A stretch of DNA of 5,158 nt, from positions 1 through 5,158 of the forward strand of contig QHRT01000195.1 in assembly GCA_003220195.1 (NCBI GenBank), given 5' to 3'. The notes below the pieces were generated by a model. That model was not told the DNA's origin. It did no database searches and saw only the letters and a program-made list of their open reading frames with translations. This document shows, in pieces, positions 1-4,359 of this stretch (position 1 is its first letter; each line of letters starts with the position of its first letter). The translations under genes and the position numbers were made by a program. Source of the stretch: Candidatus Rokuibacteriota bacterium. Its GTDB lineage: Bacteria > Methylomirabilota > Methylomirabilia > Rokubacteriales > CSP1-6.

Positions 1-390
1 GCCGAGGGCGGCATCCCGATCGGGGCGGCGCTGTTCGACGCGCGCGGACAGCTGCTCGGGCGCGGCCACAATCGGCGCGTCCAGGACGACGATCCATCCG
101 TTCACGGCGAGACAGACGCATTCCGGAAGGCCGGACGCCAGCGCAGTTACCGGGACAAGATCATGGTGACGACGCTGGCGCCGTGCTGGTACTGCAGCGG
201 GCTCGTGCGCCAGTTCAGGATTCGCACGGTGATCGTCGGCGAATCGGTGAACTTCGCGGGCGGCATCGACTGGCTCTCCGAGCACGGCGTGGAGGTCATC
301 GATCTCGCGTCGAAGGAGTGCATCGACATGCTGGCCCGGTACACCAAGGCGAACCCGGCCGTCTGGAACGAGGACATCGGCGAGGTCTAG
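1..390 (+). CDS. Yeast-type cytosine deaminase, 5' partial
   Basis: Zinc-dependent deaminase of the yeast Fcy1 type, expected to convert cytosine (or a close analogue) to uracil in the cytoplasm. The 129 visible residues are the C-terminal part; from the yeast protein (158 aa, recalled) about 27 N-terminal residues lie before the window. Seen: the HGE zinc/proton-shuttle motif (H35, E37) and PCWYC (C62, C65), which supply the zinc ligands. Yeast substrate contacts also map: I33 to I7 (in EGGIPIG), N51 to N24 (in GHN), F114 to F85 (in VNF), and W152 and D155 to W122 and D125 in the closing WNEDIGE. This C-terminal motif is characteristic of the yeast group and separates it from tRNA adenosine deaminases (TadA) and guanine deaminases. 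The stop is TAG, 13 nt before the lyase gene, so the two are probably co-transcribed. Exact substrate is inferred; the family assignment is secure. Confidence 0.9.
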   Translation, partial: AEGGIPIGAALFDARGQLLGRGHNRRVQDDDPSVHGETDAFRKAGRQRSYRDKIMVTTLAPCWYCSGLVRQFRIRTVIVGESVNFAGGIDWLSEHGVEVIDLASKECIDMLARYTKANPAVWNEDIGEV

Positions 391-392
391 GC

Positions 393-397
393 GGAGG
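393..397 (+). promoter_or_regulatory. Ribosome binding site of the lyase gene
   Basis: A GGAGG core lies 6 nt before the ATG at 404, in the 13-nt gap after the deaminase stop. It fixes the lyase start and shows that this gene has its own ribosome entry inside the operon. Confidence 0.75.
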
Positions 398-403
398 ATC
401 ACG

Positions 404-1357
404 ATGAGATTTCCCGAGCGCGTCACGATCTGCGAGGTGGGCACGCGCGACGGCTTCCAGATCGAGCCTGACTTCATCCCGACCGAGCGGAAGATCGAGG
501 TCGTGGATCTGCTGAGCGAGGCGGGGGTCCCGCGCATCGAGGTGACGTCGTTCGTCCATCCGAAGGCCGTGCCGCAGCTCCGCGACGCCGAGCAGGTGAT
601 GGCGCACATCCGGCGCCGCCCGGGCACGCTTTACGCGGCGCTCGTCCCGAACGACAAGGGCGCGTCGCGGGCCGTGGATGCGGGCGTGGACAGGATCCAC
701 ACGGTCGTGTCCGCCAGCGAAAGCCACAACCTGGCGAACGTGAATATGACCATCGACGAGTCGCTGGCCAAGCTCGAGGCGGTGATGACGATCGCCGAGC
801 GCGCCCGCGTCCCGGTCGGCTGCGGCATCTCGACGTCGTTCGGCTGTCCATTCGAAGGCGACGTTCCGCTGGCGCAGCTCGAACGAGTCGTCGGCCGCCT
901 GGTCGGGATGGGCGCGCGCGCGATCGGGCTCGCCGACACCACCGGCATGGCGAACCCGCGACAGGTCGGGCGCGTGCTCGATCATCTGATGCCGCGGTTC
1001 CCCGGCATCGAGTGGACGCTCCACACCCACGACACGCGGGCGATGGCGATTCCCAACATCCTGGCGGCGATAGAGCGTGGCGTGACGAACTTCGACGCGT
1101 CGATCGGCGGGCTCGGCGGCTGTCCCTTCGCGCCCGGCGCCTCCGGAAACGTGTGCAGCGAGGATCTCGTTCACTGCCTCTCCGCGATGGACGTGGCGAC
1201 GGGCATCGATCTGGACAGGCTGCTCGCGACGTCACGACGCGTGCAGGACATCGTGGGCCGCACGCTGCCCGGCCAGATCGTCAAGGCCGGAGTGTGGAGC
1301 CGTCGGTATCCTCTGCCCGACGGCGTCGCCGCGCGTCTCCCCGGGCCGCGCGCGTGA
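404..1357 (+). CDS. HMG-CoA lyase-like DRE-TIM metallolyase
   Basis: A 317-aa enzyme of the HMGL-like TIM-barrel family; family members cleave 3-hydroxy-3-methylglutaryl-CoA or related acyl-CoAs to acetyl-CoA plus a keto product, usually in leucine or other acyl-CoA breakdown. Against human HMGCL with a constant offset of 26, the key residues are all present: R15 and D16 (human R41, D42), E46 (E72), D178 (D204), metal ligands H207 and H209 (H233, H235), catalytic C240 (C266) in the GGLGGCPFAPGASGN signature, and N249 (N275). The N-terminal motif is unusual: VGTRDGFQIEP replaces the classic VGPRDGLQNEK, so the human K48 position is P22, and the HCHDTYGQA segment is HTHDTRAMA. Catalysis is therefore likely intact, while substrate preference may differ from HMG-CoA. 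The ATG follows a good GGAGG. It sits between a deaminase and a methyltransferase in the operon. Family is certain, exact substrate is not. Confidence 0.88.
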   Translation: MRFPERVTICEVGTRDGFQIEPDFIPTERKIEVVDLLSEAGVPRIEVTSFVHPKAVPQLRDAEQVMAHIRRRPGTLYAALVPNDKGASRAVDAGVDRIHTVVSASESHNLANVNMTIDESLAKLEAVMTIAERARVPVGCGISTSFGCPFEGDVPLAQLERVVGRLVGMGARAIGLADTTGMANPRQVGRVLDHLMPRFPGIEWTLHTHDTRAMAIPNILAAIERGVTNFDASIGGLGGCPFAPGASGNVCSEDLVHCLSAMDVATGIDLDRLLATSRRVQDIVGRTLPGQIVKAGVWSRRYPLPDGVAARLPGPRA

Positions 1358-1926
1358 CCCAGCGCGCGCGGCGCATGCTCCGGTTGATGGAGCGCGCCAC
1401 GACGCTGTGGGCGATTCCGATCATCGGTCGTGCGAAAGGTCGGCTCATCGCTCGCCTGATCGACAAGCACCGTCCGGCCAACGCGCTCGAGATCGGGTCG
1501 CTGCTCGGGTACTCGGCAATCCTGATCGCCGGCTCGATGCCGCCGAAGGGGCGGCTCACCTGCATCGAGGCGAACCCGTTTCTCGCGAGCCTCGTCGAGG
1601 CCAACGTCGAGACGGCCGGGCTCGCGAAGCGCGTCCGCGTCGTGCCCGGCGACGCGCTGCGCGCGATCCCGCTCCTCCCCGGCCGCTTCGACTTCGCGCT
1701 GATCGACGCCGAGAAGGAGGACTACCTCGAGTACTTGCGGCAGCTCGAGCCGAAGCTCCGTCCCGGCGCGGTGGTCGTCGCGGACAACACCGGGATCGCG
1801 CGGAAACGGGTCGGGCCGTATCTCGAGCACGTGCGCGACAGCGGCGGACGCTACGCGAGCCGCGAGTACGATTTCGGTGACGACGCGATGGAGGTCAGCG
1901 TCCTGCGCGAATCTCCCCGACGCTGA
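1354..1926 (+). CDS. COMT-like SAM-dependent O-methyltransferase
   Basis: A cytoplasmic class I methyltransferase of the cation-dependent O-methyltransferase group (COMT/CCoAMT type). From GTG at 1354 it has 190 residues, shorter than the roughly 220 usual for the family, mainly at the N-terminus. Seen: SAM motif I LEIGSLLGYSA (about 45-55), acidic E72 in CIEANP that should bind the SAM ribose, GDAL (99-102), then LIDAEKEDY with D118 and ADN with D144 and N145, matching the COMT metal ligands D141, D169 and N170. Start choice: GTG 1354 overlaps the lyase TGA (GTGA, 4 nt), which points to translational coupling; in-frame ATGs at 1375 and 1387 would give shorter proteins that keep all motifs, and none has a clear Shine-Dalgarno. 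The substrate is unknown; a catechol-like or other vicinal oxygen group is typical of the family. Confidence 0.85.
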   Translation: MTQRARRMLRLMERATTLWAIPIIGRAKGRLIARLIDKHRPANALEIGSLLGYSAILIAGSMPPKGRLTCIEANPFLASLVEANVETAGLAKRVRVVPGDALRAIPLLPGRFDFALIDAEKEDYLEYLRQLEPKLRPGAVVVADNTGIARKRVGPYLEHVRDSGGRYASREYDFGDDAMEVSVLRESPRR

Positions 1927-1939
1927 CCGGTCGACGAAC

Positions 1940-1944
1940 GGAGG
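1940..1944 (+). promoter_or_regulatory. Ribosome binding site of the LLM gene
   Basis: A GGAGG core 6 nt before ATG 1951, within the 24-nt gap after the methyltransferase stop. It supports the ATG start; the first codons of the gene are noticeably A/T-rich for this DNA, as is common near strong starts. Confidence 0.75.
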
Positions 1945-1950
1945 CCCCTG

Positions 1951-2901
1951 ATGAAATTAGCGGCATTTCTGAGCCCGGGACGCGATCTCGCAACGTCGGT
2001 CGCCCTCGCGCGACGCGCCGAGGAACTCGGGTACGACAGCGTGTGGGTCACGCACGGCTCCGGCCGCGACTCGTTCGTCGTGCTGGCGGCGTACGGCGCG
2101 GCCACGAATCAGATCGGGCTCGGCAACGGCGTCGTGCCGATCTACCCGCGACATCCGACCGTCATGGCGCAAGCCGCGCTGACGTTGAACGAGATGACCC
2201 GTGGTCGGTTCCGCCTCGGCCTCGGCGTGAGTCATCGCCCGTCGATGGAGGCGATGCTCGGCCTCTCGCTCACCGATCCGCTCGGATCGATCCGCGAGTA
2301 CGTCGAGGTGCTGCGCGGCGCGTTCGGGACAGGAGTCGACTTCGCCGGCAAGCACTATCGCGTGAAGTGGAGCATGCAGGTGTCCGGATCCCTGCCGGCG
2401 CCGCCGATCTATCTCGCGACGCTGTCGTCGCGCATGCTGGAGCTGGCCGGTGAGATCGCCGACGGCGCGATCCTGTGGCTGTGCTCGCCGGAGTACGTGA
2501 AGACGATCGCGATCCCGGCGCTCGAGCGCGGACGCGCACGCGTCGGCAAGACGCTCGACGGCTTCGAGGTCGTCGCCGCGGTCCCGCTCGCGGTCGCCGA
2601 CGACGTCGGCGCCGCCCGCGCCGCGTTCAAATCCGAGCTGACCCGGTATCTGACGCTGCCGTTCTACCGGAAGATGCTCGAGGCGAGCGGCTACGGTCAG
2701 GAGCTGCGGGACTTCGACCGCACCAGGGAGACACCGGAGGTGCTCGCGGACCGGCTCGGCGCCATCGGCAACGCGGAGACCGCGCGCCGCTACGTCGCCG
2801 AGTACCGGCGCGCCGGCGTCACGCTCCCGGCGATCCGCCCGATCACGTTCCCCGATGCGCCGTGGTACGGTCGCACGCTCGATGCGGCCGCCGTGGCGTG
2901 A
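1951..2901 (+). CDS. LLM class flavin-dependent oxidoreductase
   Basis: A 316-aa bacterial luciferase-like TIM-barrel protein, the group that uses reduced FMN or coenzyme F420 to oxidise or reduce small molecules in the cytoplasm. Seen: the N-terminal strand MKLAAFLSPG, the helix ALARRAEELGYDSVWV (about 18-33) with the GYDSVWV block typical of LLM proteins, IGLGNGVVPIYPRHP (55-69), the RGRFRLGLGVSHRP block (84-97) that is a family hallmark, and PPIYLATLSSRMLELAGEIADGAILW (about 151-176). The C-terminal half has the usual helical region and a late AIGNAETARRYVAEYRRAGV block (271-290) like that in mer-type F420-dependent enzymes. Length is normal. It closes the operon that starts with the deaminase; 106 nt without a gene follow. 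FMN versus F420 use, and the substrate, cannot be decided here. The pyrimidine oxygenase RutA belongs to the same superfamily, but I see nothing specific to RutA. Confidence 0.9.
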   Translation: MKLAAFLSPGRDLATSVALARRAEELGYDSVWVTHGSGRDSFVVLAAYGAATNQIGLGNGVVPIYPRHPTVMAQAALTLNEMTRGRFRLGLGVSHRPSMEAMLGLSLTDPLGSIREYVEVLRGAFGTGVDFAGKHYRVKWSMQVSGSLPAPPIYLATLSSRMLELAGEIADGAILWLCSPEYVKTIAIPALERGRARVGKTLDGFEVVAAVPLAVADDVGAARAAFKSELTRYLTLPFYRKMLEASGYGQELRDFDRTRETPEVLADRLGAIGNAETARRYVAEYRRAGVTLPAIRPITFPDAPWYGRTLDAAAVA

Positions 2902-2902
2902 G

Positions 2903-2950
2903 AGGTCATGTCACGGTCGACCGCTTCGCGCTCGCCCGTCGCGATGACCT
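2903..2950. repeat. Inverted repeat in the gap after the LLM gene
   Basis: Perfect 7-bp arms, AGGTCAT (2903-2909) and ATGACCT (2944-2950), separated by 34 nt that contain a 10-bp palindrome CGGTCGACCG (2914-2923). The right arm could instead pair locally, GACC (2946-2949) with GGTC (2956-2959). There is no T-run after it, so it is not a standard intrinsic terminator. It may be a weak transcript-end structure, an operator, or chance. The rest of the 106-nt gap shows no convincing promoter. Confidence 0.35.
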
Positions 2951-3007
2951 GAGAGGGTCGAGGTAAGGGCGTCGGCTGAACGAACGAGCATCACCGCGGC
3001 ACGGCAC

Positions 3008-3733
3008 GTGATCACGTTGACGAGAGTGATGCCGGCCGCCAGCGTCATGATCCTGGCTCTCGTGGCGCTGGCGCGGTGTACTGCAGAACGCGCCGACGAG
3101 CCGCGAATGTTGCCGGCGGATCGGTCGAGGTCGGTCCTCTACGTGGCGCTCGGCGACAGCACCGTGGAGGGCGTCGCGGCGTCCAGCCGCGAGCGGAATT
3201 ACGTCAGCCTGATCTACGAGCGTCTCCGCGCCCGGTATCCCGCGGCGCGTCTCGAAAACCTGGGCCGTGGCGGCGCCGTCTCGAACGACGTGCTGACGGC
3301 GCAACTGCCGCGCGCGATCGATCTGCGTCCGGACCTGGTCACGCTCTCGGTGGGGCCGAACGACATCACGACCGGGGTCGCCGCCGAGGCCTACGACCGG
3401 AACGTCGACGAGATTCTCCGCCGGCTCACGCGGGACACGCGAGCGGTGATCGTCGTCAACCTCTTGCCTGACCTGACCGTCACGCCGCGCTTCCGCTTCT
3501 CGGAGCGGCGCGCCGCGCTCGACGAGCTGACGCGTCGATTCAATCAGGTCGTCGCCACGCGCGCGCACGAGCGCGGCGTCGACATCGTCGACCTCTACGA
3601 ACGGAGCCGCGCGGAGGTGCCGGGCCAGCCCGAGCTCGTCGCCGCGGACGGCTACCATCCGTCGGACCTCGGGTATGCGCGCTGGGCCGAGCTCATGTGG
3701 GAGCGCATCGCGCCGCGCATCGAGCCGCGGTGA
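3008..3733 (+). CDS. Exported SGNH/GDSL-family hydrolase
   Basis: A 241-aa serine esterase/lipase-like hydrolase of the SGNH superfamily, likely acting outside the cytoplasmic membrane on esters or acyl groups. All four blocks are visible: GDST with nucleophile S51 (block I), NLGRGG with oxyanion G88 (block II), GPND with N118 (block III), and DGYHPSDLG with D214 and H217 (block V). Residues 1-24 look like a signal peptide: R6, then a hydrophobic stretch SVMILALVALA ending at C24. The sequence before C24 (LAR) is a poor lipobox because of Arg at -1, so lipoprotein status is uncertain. GTG 3008 is preferred because the later ATG at 3029 would lose R6, the only positive charge before the hydrophobic core; neither start has a strong Shine-Dalgarno. 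Length suits the TesA-like SGNH group. The physiological substrate is unknown. Confidence 0.85.
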   Translation: MITLTRVMPAASVMILALVALARCTAERADEPRMLPADRSRSVLYVALGDSTVEGVAASSRERNYVSLIYERLRARYPAARLENLGRGGAVSNDVLTAQLPRAIDLRPDLVTLSVGPNDITTGVAAEAYDRNVDEILRRLTRDTRAVIVVNLLPDLTVTPRFRFSERRAALDELTRRFNQVVATRAHERGVDIVDLYERSRAEVPGQPELVAADGYHPSDLGYARWAELMWERIAPRIEPR

Positions 3734-3739
3734 GATGAA

Positions 3740-3776
3740 TGGTGCGGCACGCGGAGTCGTCTTATGATGTAAGTAC
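3740..3776 (+). promoter_or_regulatory. Candidate promoter of the small secreted protein gene
   Basis: TATGAT at 3763-3768 matches the sigma-70 -10 consensus at 5 of 6 positions and sits in an A/T-rich pocket unusual for this DNA. Transcription would start near 3775, giving a leader of about 17 nt before the ATG at 3792. At 16-18 nt upstream there is no recognisable -35 hexamer (best about 2 of 6), so this is tentative; read-through from the SGNH gene is equally possible. Confidence 0.35.
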
Positions 3777-3778
3777 GT

Positions 3779-3784
3779 GAGGAG
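3779..3784 (+). promoter_or_regulatory. Ribosome binding site deciding the start at 3792
   Basis: GAGGAG lies 7 nt before ATG 3792. It overlaps the in-frame GTG at 3777 and so argues against that upstream start; GTG 3789 would be spaced only 4 nt away. Confidence 0.65.
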
Positions 3785-3791
3785 CCCCGTG

Positions 3792-4280
3792 ATGACTGGA
3801 CATCGGATGAGACGGGCAGTCTTGCTGATCACCGTGCTTGCCGCCGCGTGCCTGACGATTTCCGACGTCCCCGCCAGCGCCGGCGACCCCCGAGCATTCA
3901 TGAGCGCAGCCGCCCCGAGCGACCCGCGCGTCTCCGTCGTCCCCCCGAATGATCCGCGGGTGACCCAGCCGCTGCCGAACGACCCTCGAGTGCTCGGTCC
4001 GAGCGTGGGCGGGTCCGTCGCCGCACCGCCGCCCCGGTTCGACGGTCGTCGCCCTCTCATCATATCGGCGCCCACCTACATCATCGGTGCGCCCGCAAGC
4101 TCGTGCCTCGCGCCGGGGTACTGGTCGTACCAGTGGGTGCCGCAAACATATTCACAGTCGCTGTGGGTCCCCGGCCAGTGGACGCCCGACGGCATCTGGA
4201 TCGGCGCGCACTACGAGTCGCACACCGTCTCCGGCGGCTCGTACCAGCCGATCTGGGTCCCCGAGAGCTGGGCCTGCTGA
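3792..4280 (+). CDS. Secreted DPR-repeat, WxxGxW-like protein
   Basis: A 162-aa exported protein of unknown function. Residues 1-30 form a signal peptide: basic HRMRR, hydrophobic AVLLITVLAAACLTI, and a signal peptidase I-like ASA before G31. C20 lies in LAAAC, a weak lipobox alternative. The mature N-terminus is a Pro-rich linker with DPR four times (starting at D32, D44, D54, D64; last three as DPRV). Residues 105-162 are rich in Trp, Tyr, Pro and Gly: APGYW (107-111), YQWVP (113-117), LWVPGQW (124-130), GIWIGAHY (134-141) and IWVPESW (154-160), resembling WxxGxW repeat proteins of the cell envelope. C105 and the final C162 frame this domain and could form a disulfide. Start 3792 is chosen from the Shine-Dalgarno; ATG 3807 is a shorter option. 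I cannot assign a biochemical role; envelope or surface location is inferred. Confidence 0.75.
   Translation: MTGHRMRRAVLLITVLAAACLTISDVPASAGDPRAFMSAAAPSDPRVSVVPPNDPRVTQPLPNDPRVLGPSVGGSVAAPPPRFDGRRPLIISAPTYIIGAPASSCLAPGYWSYQWVPQTYSQSLWVPGQWTPDGIWIGAHYESHTVSGGSYQPIWVPESWAC
3885..3992 (+). repeat. Four spaced DPR motifs in the secreted protein
   Basis: DPR occurs at residues 32, 44, 54 and 64 of the secreted protein, spaced 12, 10 and 10 residues. The last two share the wider PNDPRV unit. Each copy uses a different codon set for D-P-R (gac ccc cga, gac ccg cgc, gat ccg cgg, gac cct cga), so the repeat is visible in protein and barely in DNA. Confidence 0.8.
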
Positions 4281-4288
4281 TCACTCGG

Positions 4289-4332
4289 AGGGGGGCTTCG
4301 CCGGCTTTGCCCATGAAGGCTTCGCCCCCCTT
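4289..4332 (+). terminator. G/C hairpin, probable terminator
   Basis: AGGGGGGC (4289-4296) is perfectly complementary to GCCCCCCT (4324-4331), an 8-bp stem almost entirely of G-C pairs beginning 8 nt after the stop of the secreted protein gene; 3 more pairs (4300-4302 with 4318-4320) can form across a small internal loop. Only two T residues follow, so it is not a textbook intrinsic terminator, but position and stability suggest transcript end or 3' protection. The stem ends 28 nt before the permease start. Confidence 0.5.
4294..4326 (+). repeat. Three copies of GGCTTYGCC
   Basis: GGCTTCGCC at 4294-4302, GGCTTTGCC at 4303-4311 and GGCTTCGCC at 4318-4326. Each copy is itself a mini-hairpin (GGC/GCC around a 3-nt loop), so the region can fold either as one long stem or as three small ones. 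Confidence 0.6.
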
Positions 4333-4359
4333 GCCCTAGCCGACGCGCCGCGCTGAGCC

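Noticed and set aside
296..1174. Long antisense open frame over the lyase gene
   Set aside because: Arg/His/Asp-rich translation without recognisable motifs, opposite a gene with complete catalytic signatures; a by-product of high GC.
1012..1353. Upstream extension of the methyltransferase reading frame from ATG 1012
   Set aside because: This part lies inside the lyase gene and gives Arg-rich, motif-free sequence; the real start is near 1354.
1951..2901. Calling the LLM gene rutA
   Set aside because: Only superfamily-level motifs are visible, it is shorter than the RutA I recall (about 360-380 aa), and no other rut gene is present.
2906..4075. 389-codon antisense open frame across the SGNH gene and the start of the secreted protein gene
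   Set aside because: It covers two well-supported + strand genes, has low-complexity composition and no family motif.
4313..4339. Mini open frame starting at ATG 4313
   Set aside because: Eight codons inside the hairpin, no ribosome binding site, and its content is explained by the GGCTTYGCC repeats.
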